64,000 bases of DNA, taken from positions 117,306,051 to 117,370,050 of the forward strand of contig JASEVX010000003.1 of NCBI GenBank assembly GCA_031761405.1. Reading direction: 5' to 3'. The position numbers and the translations under genes were made by a program. Source of the DNA: Serripes groenlandicus. Taxonomy: Eukaryota > Mollusca > Bivalvia > Cardiida > Cardiidae. A model generated the notes under the pieces. That model ran no database searches, had not been told where the DNA came from, and worked only from the letters and a program-made list of their open reading frames with translations. Below are positions 28,921 to 40,685 of the stretch, in pieces (position 1 is the first letter of the stretch; every line of letters begins with the position of its first letter).

Positions 28921-29865
28921 GCACGAAAAAAACTTTAACCTTGACCACTACTTTTGAACCATAACAGGTACGGCTACCATATTTCACATGTGTATTCCTT
29001 GTGACATGACCTTTCTGTCAGTACCAACATTTTTGACCTTGCGACCTTGACCTTTGACCTAGATGTTGCCATTCTCGAAAAAAACTTTAACCTTGGCCAT
29101 TACTTTTGAACCATAACAGGTACGGCTACCATATTTCACATGTGTATTCCTTGTGACATGACCTTTCTGTCAGTACCAACATTTTTTACCTTGCGACCTT
29201 GACCTTTGACCTAAATATTGCCATTCTCGAAAAAAACTTTAACCTTGGCCATTACTTTTGAACCATAACAGGTACGGCTACCATATTTCACATGTGTATT
29301 CCTTGTGACATGACCTTTCTGTCAGTACCAACATTTTTGACCTTGCGACCTTGACCTTTGACCTAGATGTTGCCATTCTCAAAAAAAACTTTAACCTTGA
29401 CGACTACTTTTGAACCATAACAGGTACGGCTACCATATTTCACATGCGTATACCTTGTGACATGACCTTTCTGTCAGTACCAACAATTTTCACCTTGCGA
29501 CCTTGACCTTTGACCTAGATGTTGCCATTCTCGAAAAAAACTTAACCTTGACCACTACTTTTGAACCATAACAGGTACGGCTACCATATTTCACATGTGT
29601 ATACCTTGTGACATGACCTTTCTGTCAATACCAAAATTGTTCACCTTGCGACCTTGACCTTTGACCTAGATGTTGCCATTCTCGAAAAAAACTTTAACCT
29701 TGACCACTACTTTTGAACCATAACAGGTACGGCTACCATATTTCACATGTGTATTCCTTGTGACATGACCTTTCTGTCAGTACCAACATTTTTGACCTGG
29801 CGACCTAGACCTTTGACCTAGATGTTGCCATTCGGGGCATCAGTGTTTCACAAACACATCTTGTT
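28828..29865 (+). mobile_element. Pearl/Helentron-like element, six tandem monomers
   Basis: Starts with hairpin ATGCCCCCGGAATC-ATA-GATTCGGTGGGCAT (28828-28858), then GTCTGCACG and a (GTCT)n microsatellite (28889-28920). About six near-identical 150-155 bp monomers follow (AAACTTTAACCTTGACCACT, AACAGGTACGGCTACCATAT, TGACATGACCTTTCTGTCAG, GACCTTGACCTTTGACCTAG). It ends GTGTTTCACAAACAC-AT-CTTGTT. No protein is encoded. Its mirror copy is at 31451-32294. Confidence 0.9.
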
Positions 29866-29984
29866 GCCAAAAGTTATTGGCTTCTGATGTGTCTAATGTT
29901 GTCTGTATATTGCAAAGAGTTGCATCTGAAGTTTTTAAATGATCTGATGTAAAATTGTTAAAATTCCCTGTCCGATATGCAGAT

Positions 29985-30215
29985 ATGCTTTTATTTTATT
30001 TGTTTTATTGGGGTTTTACGCTGCTTTCAACATTATGTCAGTTATTTCACAGCCACAGTTCACTTATTCATGATCCCTGGGTAAAAAAAGCAGTACTAGG
30101 CTAGAAAATGTGCCCAAGGGCACTCCACCATGATTGTCACAGTGCGGCGACTGGGGATCGAACCCGGTTTTAAATCCCCGACGCTAACCACTCGACCACA
30201 TCGGATTCCTGCATA
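29985..30215 (-). mobile_element. tRNA-derived SINE, type C
   Basis: On the minus strand the head reads GATGTGGTCGAGTGGTTAGC then GGGTTCGATCCCC, clear A- and B-boxes of a tRNA-like RNA polymerase III promoter. Body GGAGTGCCCTTGGGCACATT; tail GCAGCGTAAAACCCCAAT. The head does not fold as a full tRNA gene and runs straight into SINE body. Confidence 0.85.
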
Positions 30216-30219
30216 TATA

Positions 30220-30395
30220 CTTCGAAACAACTACAGCAGAACACTTTTGAATGAATTGTGGAAAAAGGTGAAAATACTAACAATGAGCAACAATTTGTTC
30301 ATCATTTCAATGATAATTTGTTATCAATACTTTTGCCTAGATATTTTCAAAGTTGTGTGGTGCAATTTTATTGAATGTGGGAAAGGTTTAAAGCT
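30220..30395 (-). mobile_element. TTAA foldback MITE fragment
   Basis: Old-type right half with AACTACAGCAGAACACTTTT at the left and GAATGTGGGAAAGGTTTAA at the right. 30400-30780 is AT-rich with nothing recognised. Confidence 0.65.
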
Positions 30396-30799
30396 GTCGG
30401 TGTAAGGGAATGGGGATCAACTGAATCCCTTTTATATAATTATGATCTGTGATAAAACTTTTTTATTTATGTAAACAATAAATTATTTGTAGCCTTTTAT
30501 AGAGACTTTAATTTGATATTGAATAAAATAGAAATAAAAACAGAATTGAATTCTATATTTATATTAAAAAGATTAAAATTTGAAAGCCTATTTAGTGTTC
30601 TTGTAATTATTTTTTTCTTTAGATGCGGTTTTGAATTGCCTGCCTATATAAGGCTGAAAAACACTTTGGGTTCATTTGTCAGTCCTCTAAATCATTTCTG
30701 TCAAAAATACATGTAATTTTAATTGTTGGAAGACAAATTTATGGCATTTTTCCATTTCCCTGATAGGTCACCATTTTTAAATAAGAAATTAATGAAAAC

Positions 30800-31260
30800 A
30801 AGATTAATAAGTAAAGCCAGGACATAGGAATGGTGATAATATGCACATTTCCTCTTTTAATGAGGCCTCCCATAAAATTTCATTTAATTCAAGTCAGTAG
30901 TTGCTGAGAAATAGCCAGAACAAAATTTGGTGTGTCATATCATTATAGAAATTAAAAGGGCAATTACTTATTGAAAAATCATCAAACCTCAACATGGTGA
31001 TAATATGCACATCTCCTCTTGTTAGTGAAGCTTCCCATAAAGTTTCATTGAATTCAAGTCAGTAGTTGGTGAGAAAATAGCCCAGACTAAATTTTCCTGT
31101 CATATTTTATAGAAATTAGAATGGCAATAACTAAGTAAAATATCATCGAACCGTAACATGGAATTAATATGCACACCTCCACTTGTTCGTGGAGCTTTTC
31201 CTTAAAGTTTAATTGAATTCAAGTCGATAGTTGCTGAGAAAATGCCTAGGACTGCCTAAC
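30800..31260 (+). repeat. Tandem repeat of about 160 bp, three diverged units
   Basis: Units share GGTGATAATATGCACATCTC, CTTCCCATAAAGTTTCATTG and AATTCAAGTCAGTAGTTGCT. They lie in the spacer between the two inverted pearl-like elements. No coding potential. Confidence 0.8.
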
Positions 31261-31450
31261 GGACAAGCAGGATCATATGAATTAAGTAAATCGTAAAAGA
31301 CCACTAGGACAACCATGGTATTCCAGTTCATAAGAGTTTTTCACGTTTTTGACCCTATATTGATCCAGTTTCGAACCTGGATGGGATTTGAATGAAATGA
31401 ATACTCTGAAAAACACTTGTGTTGATTAGATGAATTTTTTTTTCTAAAAA

Positions 31451-32294
31451 AACAAGATGTGTTTGTGAAACACTGATGCCCCCGAATGGCAACATCTAGG
31501 TCAAAGGTCAAGGTCGCCAGGTCAAAAATGTTGGTACTGACAGAAAGGTCATGTCACAAGGAATACACATGTGAAATATGGTAGCCGTACCTGTTATGGT
31601 TCAAAAGTAATGGTGAAGGTTAAAGTTTTTTTTGAGAATGGCAACATGTAGGTCAAAGGTCAAGGTCGCAAGGTCAAAAATGTTGGTACTGACAGAAAGG
31701 TCATGTCACAAGGAATACACATGTGAAATATGGTAGCCGTACCTGTTATGGTTCAAAAGTAATGGCCAAGGTTAAAGTTTTTTTCGAGAATGGCAACATC
31801 TAGGTCAAAGGTCAAGGTCGCAAGGTCAAAAATGTTGGTACTGACAGAAAGGTCATGTCACAAGGAATACACATGTGAAATATCGTAGCCGTACCTGTTA
31901 TGGTTCAAAAGTAATGGCCAAGGTTAAAGTTTTTTTCGAGAATGGCAACATCTAGGTCAAAGGTCAAGGTCGCAAGGTCAAAAATGTTGGTACTGACAGA
32001 AAGGTCATGTCACAAGGAATACACATGTGAAATATGGTAGCCGTACCTGTTATGGTTCAAAAGTAATGGCCAAGGTTAAAGTTTTTTTCGAGAATGGCAA
32101 CATCTAGGTCAAAGGTCAAGGTCGCAAGGACAAAAATGTTGGTACTGACAGAAAGGTCATGTCACAAGGAATACACATGTGAAATATGGTAGCCGTACCT
32201 GTTATGGTTCAAAAGTAGTGGTCAAGGTTAAAGTTTTTTTCGTGCAGACAGGCCAAAAACTAGATGCCCACCGAATCGGAGATTCCGGGGGCAT
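31451..32294 (-). mobile_element. Pearl/Helentron-like element, five tandem monomers, inverted
   Basis: Reverse-complement copy of the 28828-29865 element. It has AACAAGATGTGTTTGTGAAACAC-type terminal hairpin, five monomers with CTAGGTCAAAGGTCAAGGTC, then GTGCAGACAGGCC and the ATGCCC...GGGGGCAT hairpin. The microsatellite is shortened. Monomers are nearly identical to each other, suggesting recent array expansion or homogenisation. Confidence 0.9.
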
Positions 32295-32334
32295 AAAAAT
32301 CAGGGCCCATTAGTCACACTGTGATTGAAGATGT

Positions 32335-32440
32335 ATTAACCCTTTCCCAAATACAGAAGCATGTGCAGCAGATGACTTTTAAAAACATTTTTATTAAAGG
32401 AAAAAATGCTCATTACCATAATGTTTTGATTTTTAACTAA
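32335..32440 (-). mobile_element. TTAA foldback MITE fragment
   Basis: TTAACCCTTTCCCAAATACAG with TGTGCAGCAGATGACTTTTA; only the left half remains. Confidence 0.65.
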
Positions 32441-32614
32441 ACTAAATAGTCAAGCATATGTCATGGCAAATTGTCCATTGTGCGTGCTTCAACATCTTCT
32501 CTGTATCCAGAGGGTCAATCGGGATAAAACTTCACAGCAAGCAACCTCTCAATGTCCTCACCAAAATTCCCTCTTTATTTTTGGATCCATGCAGAAATAT
32601 TGTTTCCATGGCAA

Positions 32615-33300
32615 CGGAAAAACAAGAGGCCCATCAGTGCCTTTGCTCTACTGGAATGGTTCTTTGGTCATTTTCAATCCAGAGCATGTATGTATGGGCA
32701 ACAAAGGAATTTTGACAATTTCAAGGGCCGTAATCCAGTCATGCATAGGCGGATCTTGCTGGTTTTCGAAAGGAACCGAGCTTTCATCAATATTTAACTA
32801 CCATCTCAGTTTGGTGAAGATCGGATAGTAAATGGAGGCTCTTTTGTGTTCAAAAGCTGTATTATAGCAATTTTGACAACTTCATGGGCCATAATCCAGT
32901 CATGCATAGGCACATCTGGCTGGTTTTCGAAAGAAACCAAGCTCTCATCAATATTAAACTATTATCTTAGTTTGGTGAAGGTCAGATAGTAAATGAAGGC
33001 TCTATTGTGTTCACAAGCTGTATTATAGCAATTTTGACAATTTCAAGGGACATATTCCAGTCAGGATCTGGCTGGTTTTCGAAAGGAACCGAGCTCTCAT
33101 CAATATTTAACTACTATCTAAGTTTTGTGAAGATCAGATAGTAAAAGGAGCCTCTCTTGTGTTCACAGGCTCTATTATAGCAATTTTAACAATTTCAAGG
33201 GCCATAATCCAGTCTTGCATGGGCGGATCTGGCTGGTTTTCGAAAGGAACCAGGCTCTCATGGATATCTAACTACTGTATTAGTTTGATTAAGATACAAT
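32615..33300 (-). repeat. Tandem repeat of about 155-160 bp, four units
   Basis: Units start near 32705, 32865, 33025 and 33178 with CAATTTTGACAATTTCAAGG, CCATAATCCAGTCATGCATA and CTGGTTTTCGAAAGGAACC. The minus-strand end GGCACTGATGGGCCTCTTGT TTT at 32618 is a hairpin plus CTTGTT terminus, so this is probably one more Helentron-like element. The open frames across it are by-products of the repeat. Confidence 0.75.
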
Positions 33301-33399
33301 CAAAACTGAAGACTCGCGTTTACAAGCAATTGTTTACGGACACCACGCCACGGCATAAGCTCTTTTGGCCAGTGGAGCTAAAACTAAAAACACATTTAA

Positions 33400-33860
33400 A
33401 AAATTTTCTCCTCCCAAAAGCGTTTGACGATTTTGGAAAAAATCTTGTAGAAATGATCCTTTTTTCTTATCCGACTCTTTCAAGCCATGTTAATTAGGAG
33501 AAAACATGGCCACCACGGTGTCTGGCTTATTCCAAAATAATTTGTAGAAATGTTCCTTGTATGACCTTCCATCAAGGCATGTTGATTGGTCGAAAAACAT
33601 GGTCACCACAGGAGGGGATTTTTTGCCTTGTATAGCTTAAGTGGAATCTTTAAAAATCTTCTGCTAGGAAAGAATCAAGACTGATTTGCAAATAGTTTTG
33701 TAGAAATATTCCTTGGGAGACCCTCTCATCAGATTCCTTCAAGCCATGTTGATTGATCGAAAGACATGGCCACCAGAGGGTGGGGATTTTTTGCCTTATA
33801 TGGCTACATGGCGTATATAGCTTATATGGGATAAAGGTTTAATTTAGAGTTCAACAAAGG
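33400..33860 (+). repeat. CCATGTTGATTGGTCG tandem monomers
   Basis: Three diverged monomers with CAAGCCATGTTGATTGATCG, AAAACATGGCCACCA and GGGGATTTTTTGCCTTATAT. Same family as 2245-3216. Confidence 0.75.
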
Positions 33861-33879
33861 AATTAATTGCTTAGGCAAA

Positions 33880-34100
33880 GTGGTAAACCTGAGGGCTTTA
33901 GGACTTGGCATCCCAGATTCGATCCCCAATCACAACTATCAGGTATATTTTCGAGTTTAGTACTGGTTAGATCACAGTGGTGCAAAGGTCAGTGATTAGG
34001 TGTTCTGGGATTTGTCCGAACTAGTACCAGATACGTCTCTTGGAAGCAGACATAAAGCTGAATGCTTGTTTTGCGATCGATATCAATAAAGTTTAAAGTT
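33880..34100 (+). mobile_element. Decayed tRNA-headed SINE
   Basis: GCAAAGTGGTAAACCTGAGG and ATTCGATCCCCAATCACAAC look like decayed A- and B-box regions; body has GTTCTGGGATTTGTCCGAAC and GTCTCTTGGAAGCAGACAT. Different body from types A-C. Confidence 0.6.
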
Positions 34101-34124
34101 ATCTCTTTTCCAAAGCAGGCTAAA

Positions 34125-34290
34125 ACAAGAGCTCCGTAAGCGAACACCAAAGTCTCAAAAGGGGCATTACTGAATAATTATTAAAGCCAGAAGTATGCAA
34201 CTTGGAATATACATGCTTATTGTTCCTGGGAACATGTGTACCAAGTTTAATGAAAATGTTGAACATTTTTGTTGCGTTTTGAGACGCAGG
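34125..34290 (-). repeat. Dispersed repeat with GTTCCTGGGAACATGTGTAC
   Basis: Reverse-orientation relative of the 6700/16895/22010 repeat, ending at AAACAAGAGCTCCGTAAGC, whose complement gives a hairpin-like end before CTTGTTTT. 34300-34650 shows no element. Confidence 0.65.
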
Positions 34291-34659
34291 CGACGCTTAT
34301 GACCCCAAGGTTATCACAATAACTTTTTTTCTTAAAAAAACGGACTAGCTTTAAATATAAAGACCAACACTGTTATATCGGTAAAACTATTTTTTATTCA
34401 TTCATTTTTTTTTAATTTATAAAATGTTTGACTGTATCAAAGTAAAAATTTATCCAAATAAACCAACTTTACAAAGCATGCTAAATGGAGTAACAAGTCA
34501 CAGAACGAGCGAAGTATTTTACAAAAGGAAGATAAGGCAAGTAGAAGAGATAAAACATGCAAAGCAGGGTTATGGACCCTTGACAGCAGTTTGATAATGA
34601 TATAAGCAGCAATCTACTAAAATTCTAGTTTTAACTTGAGACTTCTGCATTTCATATTA

Positions 34660-35185
34660 ATCCTTTCCACATGCAGATATATTTTGACACATCTGCATTT
34701 TTTGCAATTTATATATTAAAATACAGCTTACGGAAAAATTCTATAGAAAGGTTAACTGTATTGCTTTGGAAATATAACTTGAGAGAATATTTGAAATGTC
34801 TGCCAATAAGGAAATTTTAATCATGCATTGTGGAAAATAATAGAAGTTGCTCATTTGAGTCATCTGTATAAGGAATAGGAAAAACCCTTTCCCACTTCAA
34901 GATGCATTTTGATATTATTTTAGCAAAAGAAAAAAATGTCTCAAAGTGAGCAATTTCTCCTTTTGTCACAACGTTTTCAACTTTTTTCTGTAATTCTTCT
35001 TCCATGTATAAAGTAAAGTTTCCATATTTTTGCCTGGATGCAGCACATTTAATAAAAACGAGCAATTTCTTCTTTAGCAACAATGTTTTAGACTGTATTC
35101 AAATGATACATATTCATTTAAAGAGATTTTTTGAGAATGTTTTCAAAGTCGTCTGCTGCAGAATTGTTGTATGAGTGAGGGTAAG
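34660..35185. mobile_element. Nested old TTAA foldback MITE fragments
   Basis: Several decayed halves: CCTTTCCACATGCAGATATA (34663), CCCTTTCCCACTTCAAGATG (34886), and a right end GCAGAATTGTTGTATGAGTG near 35170. Reliable borders cannot be drawn. Confidence 0.6.
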
Positions 35186-35349
35186 AGTAAATATTGTTTG
35201 CATATTAAATTAAGTTCAAGAAAACAATAATTGTAAGGCATAAGGGTAGGCATGAATAAAAGCACTTTTTGTAGAGAAAACTTCATTTACAATGGCACTA
35301 TAAATTTGTTCCATTTTAACAACCTTTTTTAGATGGTATACACAATTTA

Positions 35350-35560
35350 ATGATCCCTATCCCATTTGAAGACACAATTCCCCACATCGGTAGTAGATAA
35401 CTGATGACATAATTGTAGCAAAATGAAGAAAAATCTTATTATGATTTCTCCTTTTTCCGAATGTATTGAACGTTTTGCAATAATGACGCAAGATTTGCCA
35501 TTTTTAGATGTTTTCAAAGTCACCTGCTGCAGATTTGTTGTAAGCGGGAAAGGGGTTAAA
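35350..35560 (-). mobile_element. TTAA foldback MITE, strongly decayed
   Basis: Left CCCTATCCCATTTGAAGACA; right CTGCAGATTTGTTGTAAGCG GGAAAGGGGTTAA. Inner arms barely pair. Confidence 0.65.
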
Positions 35561-35664
35561 ACACCCGATTCTGATCTAACTTTTCAAAACAAATCTTTTT
35601 AACCAACATGCAATATGTAGACTATTCCTAACTGTCCAGAAACAAAAAAACACTTTTCCACAAT

Positions 35665-35896
35665 GTTATAACCCTTTCCCACATACAACAAATCTTCAGC
35701 AGACGACTTCGAAAACGTATGGGAAGAAACATGAAAAATCTCAATAAATAAAAGTTAAATTATTAAATAAGAGTTGAAAAAATTGTGGCAAAAGTAGAAA
35801 TTGCTCATTATGAGCAATTTCTCCTTTTGCTACAATGTTTTCAAAAGTCGTCTGCTGCAGAGGAGTCAGATAGCTTCTGTATGTGGGAAAGGGTTA
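35665..35896 (+). mobile_element. TTAA foldback MITE, old subfamily
   Basis: TTATAACCCTTTCCCACATAC to GTATGTGGGAAAGGGTTAA with a perfect inner hairpin GAAATTGCTCATTATGAGCA. A second decayed minus copy lies at 36145-36305. Confidence 0.88.
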
Positions 35897-36500
35897 AAAG
35901 CTATTTGCTGCAGACGTTTAAATGACAGATGTTTGACATCAGGGAGAGAGGGTCAAGGAATCAATCACAATGAGTGAATATTTTGTATAAATTTTTATGA
36001 ATAAATGATCATCATACAACTATAAAATGGAACACTTGTTTCCAACAACCTTTGAAAACTTTAAAATTCTATGTAAAACAAAGGCACATTACTTATCTAC
36101 ACAACCAGAAACTTTTGTAATTAGTATTATTAAGACACATACTTAACACTTTCCAACATGCAGATGCATGCAGTTTGATGCATCTACAGCAGACGACTTT
36201 TAAAAACATGCTGGCAAAGGAAGCTATTTCTACTTTTGCCATAATGTTTTTACAAGGTGTCTGCTGCAGATTCCTCAAAATGTGTCTGAAAAGTAGAAAA
36301 GGTTTAAAATAATTACGGTTTAAATTAATTACCCTCCATCTCTGCAGCAGCAAAATTCAAAGCAGTGTAGGAAAAGTAGAAATTGCTCTACAAGCCATTT
36401 CCACCTTTCTCCACAACGTTTTCAACTCCGTATCAGAAGCTTTAAAGACAATTTTAAACGTTATATCAGGGAAAAGTTTTAACTGTTAACCCGATATTTT

Positions 36501-36726
36501 TTAACCCTTTCCCACATATAGATGCTTTCAGAAGCCTCTGCAGCAGATGACTTTTGAAAACACTGTGGCAAAGGTGAAATTGCTCATGATATGCAATTTC
36601 ACCATTTGCCAATGTTTTCAACTCTATTAAATAATTAAACTGTCATTAATGGAAATCTTTCACATTTTTGATAAGATGTTTTCAAACTCGTCTGCTACAG
36701 ATTTGTTGTAAGTGGGAAAGGGTTAA
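36501..36726 (-). mobile_element. TTAA foldback MITE, old subfamily with altered arms
   Basis: TTAACCCTTTCCCACATATAG to TAAGTGGGAAAGGGTTAA. Arms GGCAAAGGTGAAATTGC and GCAATTTCACCATTTGCC carry GGTGAAA/TTTCACC instead of GGAGAAA/TTTCTCC. Confidence 0.9.
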
Positions 36727-37269
36727 GAATGGTCTGCGGAACTTCAGATTCAGATGGTTATCGGGTTGAAACAAAGCAGGAAAGGAAGAATTTGTCTTTT
36801 TTTTATAGCAATATCTCTCTTTTTCTACAATATTGTCGAATGACATCTGCTGCAGAGGTAACAGTTTATCCGATAAACCAAAGACCACGTTGCAGGTACT
36901 CCATAGAATAAGACTCCACAAAAGTACCCTCAACAAATGATTTGATGAAGAAAGATTTCAGAATTGGAAATGATATCGTAATTACAAGTTTGACATGAAA
37001 ATAAAGGCACAGCCATTTAATGACATATTTCTTAATCAGTACACAAGGCACATAATCTATAATGTAAATAAATTTTTCATAAAAAAAGTCAATTTTCTAA
37101 TGTCTTAAAAACATTGTCACAATCAAAATTGAATGGCCGTCATTATAATGCGGCCAACACAACAATTGCTGGCGTCAATTTGTACATAATTCGGACTTTT
37201 ATACAGGATGAACCAGCAGGCGTCTTTGAATATAAATATCATCGTTATCAAAATTAAATTGTTATATTA

Positions 37270-37500
37270 AATATACACTTATCGTTACCCTTTTCCCACA
37301 TACATCAAAAGACTTAAAACGACTTTAAAAATGCCTATTTGAAAATGTCGAAAACATTGTTATCAATAGTCATCTGCTGCAGACACTTTTGATCTATTTC
37401 TCATTTTGAATTTTTAATGATTTCAACTATAACATTGTTTTCATTTAACCCTCTCTGTCTGCTTTCATGTTTTTATAAGGTGGTCTGCTGCAGATTCTTC
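37270..37500. mobile_element. TTAA foldback MITE fragments
   Basis: Decayed halves with CCCTTTTCCCACATACATC (37290) and CTGCTGCAGACACTTTTGAT (37375). The region before it (36727-37270) has no recognised feature other than a decayed hairpin near 36800. Confidence 0.55.
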
Positions 37501-37528
37501 AAAATGTGTCAGAAAGTAGAAAAGGTTT

Positions 37529-37757
37529 TTAACCCTTTCCCTCATATAGACGCTTTCTGACGCCTCTGCAGCAGACGGCTTTTTGAAAACATAGTTACAA
37601 AAGAAGAAATTGCACAAAACATGCAATTTCTGCTTTGCCACAATGTTTTCCACTTTTTGTCATAGGTTATCCATTCAATTATGGAGATTTTCTCATTTTT
37701 GACAAAATACGTTCAAAGTAGTCTGCCGCAGAATTGCCGTATGAGTGAAAGGGTTAA
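37529..37757 (-). mobile_element. TTAA foldback MITE, young subfamily, intact
   Basis: TTAACCCTTTCCCTCATATAG to CGTATGAGTGAAAGGGTTAA; GCACAAAACATGC loop form. Confidence 0.95.
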
Positions 37758-37841
37758 AGATATTCCATATTTTTGCCTAGATGCTGCGGCTTTGTTGTAA
37801 GATGGAATGAGTAATCAAAACGAAACCATTGTTCACAGCAT

Positions 37842-38043
37842 TTAACCCTTTCCCATATATAGACGCTTTCTGACTCCTCTGCAGGAGCTGGCTTTTGAAA
37901 ACATTGTGGCAAAAAGAGAAATTTTCCCATCCATTTATATATTTCCCATCTTTATATATAATTCATTAACAGATTGTCAATGTTTTGCCAATATGTCTTC
38001 AAAGTTGTCTGCTGCAGGTTTTTGTACGTGGGAAAGGTTTTAA
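37842..38043 (-). mobile_element. TTAA foldback MITE, old subfamily, inner arm lost
   Basis: TTAACCCTTTCCCATATATAG to GTACGTGGGAAAGGTTTTAA. Only GGCAAAAAGAGAAATT remains of the hairpin. 38044-38760 has one decayed copy (38192-38335) and otherwise nothing recognised. Confidence 0.85.
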
Positions 38044-38759
38044 AAAAATATTAAGAATCAAAATTGGTGAATGGCAGAAGTGTTGTTAACATTTATCTAC
38101 AGCCATTTTGCATTAACATTTTCCTGACATCATTCTTATTCCATTCCCATTTATCACGACCTGAAGTATCACAACATAATCCAGTACAATCTTAACCCTT
38201 TTTCACATATAGACACTCTCTGACATAAAAACATCGTGACAGTAATTATAACTACCTTTATGAAGATTTTCTGCCGCGATGTTTTCAGCGTTGTCAGTTA
38301 CAGATTTGTTGTATGTAGGAAAGGGGGGCTAAGATAGTAAATTTTGTGAAAAGTGAAGAGAGAAAGGCATTACGAGTATGTCCTCATGCACATAATTGTT
38401 CTGCTTTAGGTTCATCCTAATACAGCTCTTTGCAGGAAAAACGTTTTACAATAAAAAATTTCACAACAGCAGTAAAACTTTATAAAATTCAATTTTCTTT
38501 TTTGATGAATTAATTTGGAAAACAAATTCACAGTGAACTTCCTACAACTAAAAATGAAAATAAAAACCTCCAACAGAAAACAGTTGGCAAATAAGCGCAC
38601 AAAAATAAATTGCACTTTAATTTTGACACGCAAATCAATATGACCAGCCAACTTATTTCCCTTTATTCTTTCAGAATATAGAAATTAAGGATACTGGTAC
38701 TTAATTCCAGCATAATATTATAATGATTCGTAATTTGTTATATGTTTCCAAATGAAGAA

Positions 38760-39130
38760 ACCTTTTCTCACATGCAAACAACTTTTATAAACCTTGGGGC
38801 AGAAGGAGAAATTGCTTTAAATGAGCAATGTTTTCAATAATTACATTTTCATCTTGTAAGAAATTGTCCTTATTTTTGCCTAAAAGTTTTCAATCTCATC
38901 TGCTACAGGTTTGATGTATGTAGGAAAAGGTTTAAGTCACTGATGTTGAAATATTACTTAACACTTTCCCGCTTACGACGTTTTCCGACACCTTTGCAGT
39001 AGCATTTTTCCACAATGTTACATCTCTTTTTAAAAAATTATCACTTTTATTTATAGAGATTTTTCCTATTTGTGCGCAAATACTTTCAAAGTTGCTGCTG
39101 AAGATTTGCCTTATGTGGGAAAGGGTTTAA
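38760..39130 (-). mobile_element. Two decayed TTAA foldback MITEs
   Basis: 38762-38935 ends GATGTATGTAGGAAAAGGTTTAA; 38957-39130 starts TTAACACTTTCCCGCTTACG and ends TTATGTGGGAAAGGGTTTAA. 39131-39460 has nothing recognised. Confidence 0.7.
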
Positions 39131-39528
39131 CAAAGTTTGTTACTTGTTGGATAACACAACATGTCTTGAGCACCATCATCCCCTTTTTACAAGAAAGGTG
39201 ATTAGTGTTATTCGTGTTCTTACAAATTAAACAACCCGTCATGCTAAAAATAATTTGTGAGCCGAGTACCACTAAAAGACAAAACAATCGTCAGAACTTT
39301 TCCAACACTTGCAAACACCAACACAGCACAGTGTATAGAAGGCCTTAGAAAAAGTCACGCCAATTTATATTCTTTGTTTACAAGATACCTTACAGGCATT
39401 TTAGTTTTTAAGTTAAAAACATCCTTTAAAAGTGTTAATTCATAGCCCTTTCTCACATGCAAACCCATTTTGACCTATCAACAGCAGACGTTTTTTGATA
39501 ATGTTGTGTTAACTTTATTCAATAATAA

Positions 39529-39848
39529 TTAACCCTTTCCCTCATATAGATGCTTTCTGACGCCTCTGCAGCAGACGGCTTTTTGAAAACATAGTGACAA
39601 AAGAAGAAATTGCACAAAACGTGCAATTTCTCCTTTGGCCACAATGTTTTTCACTTTTTGTCATTGGTTATCCATTCAATTATGGAGATTTTCTATTTTT
39701 TGACAAAATATGTTCAAAGTCGTCTGCTGCAGAATTGCCGTATGAGGGAAAGGGTTAAACATGCATAGTGGGCTTTTTCTGTATTTTTACCTATATGCTT
39801 TCAATGTCATCTGCTGCAGATTTGTTGTATGTGGGAAAGGGATAATTC
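39529..39848 (-). mobile_element. Intact young TTAA foldback MITE plus an old right half
   Basis: 39529-39758 is complete (TTAACCCTTTCCCTCATATAG to GTATGAGGGAAAGGGTTAA). Directly after it, 39759-39843 is an old-type right half ending GTATGTGGGAAAGGGATAA. From 39850 to 40130 nothing is recognised. Confidence 0.92.
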
Positions 39849-40129
39849 TAAAAATTACAATACACCTTCTAAAGTATCACAGTCAATAAAATTATATTTT
39901 TCACTCCTAAATTTAAAACAATCTCATGTTTTAATTTTTGTTCTGATTTTCTACATTTCATTTAACACATCTGTAGTTAAATAATGTGCAACAAACAATA
40001 AGTTGCACATTGATAAAGGAAATATAACAAAAACATTATTTTTAACTATTTGATATATTATTTTCCAAGTTGTCTCCTTTGAAAACATAATGCGGGCAAA
40101 AATGTTATATATCTGAAATATTGGATGAT

Positions 40130-40335
40130 TAATCCCTTTCCCACATACAGATTATTTTGTTAACATTGAGACATAAGGGAAAATTGCTCATTATGAGCAG
40201 TTCCTCCATTTGTCACACTGTGATCAACACCATTTAATATTTATTCTTTCATTTATGGAGATTTTCCCAATATTTGATTATATGTTTTCAAAGTCATATA
40301 TTTCACATTTGTTATATATGTGGGAAAGGGTTACT
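40130..40335 (-). mobile_element. TTAA foldback MITE, old subfamily
   Basis: TTAATCCCTTTCCCACATACA to ATATGTGGGAAAGGGTTA; inner hairpin GAAAATTGCTCATTATGAGC AGTTCC. Confidence 0.82.
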
Positions 40336-40685
40336 ATGGATACAGAGAAGAAAACATGGGGAAAAGTAGAAACTACTCTATGGATCAATTTCTACTTTCG
40401 AACAATACTTCGAGAAGCGTCTGCCAAAAAAATTGTAGTCTGCATTATGAAATTGGTCTAAGACATATTTTTTATAAAAGTTTTACATGATGTTCTAAAT
40501 ATAAGAGCAGAGCTCCCAGGAAAATCCACAGTTGTGTAGATTAAGATATGACTGCACATCAGTTCTATATGGTCAAAATGGAAACAACTTGCCAGAAGTT
40601 TCTTGAAAAAGTTGCTATCTAATGAAGAAGCACAGTGTAATCTGGTACTACACTAGTGGTTTACATTCTAAGGTTGATTTTCCAG

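Noticed and set aside
28828..29865. Regularly spaced repeats as a CRISPR array
   Set aside because: The repeated unit is the whole 150-bp monomer without unique spacers, there are no cas genes, and the DNA is eukaryotic.
32458..32828. Overlapping open frames of 80-120 codons
   Set aside because: They lie in a 155-160 bp tandem repeat, overlap in several frames and resemble no protein; chance openness of the repeat.
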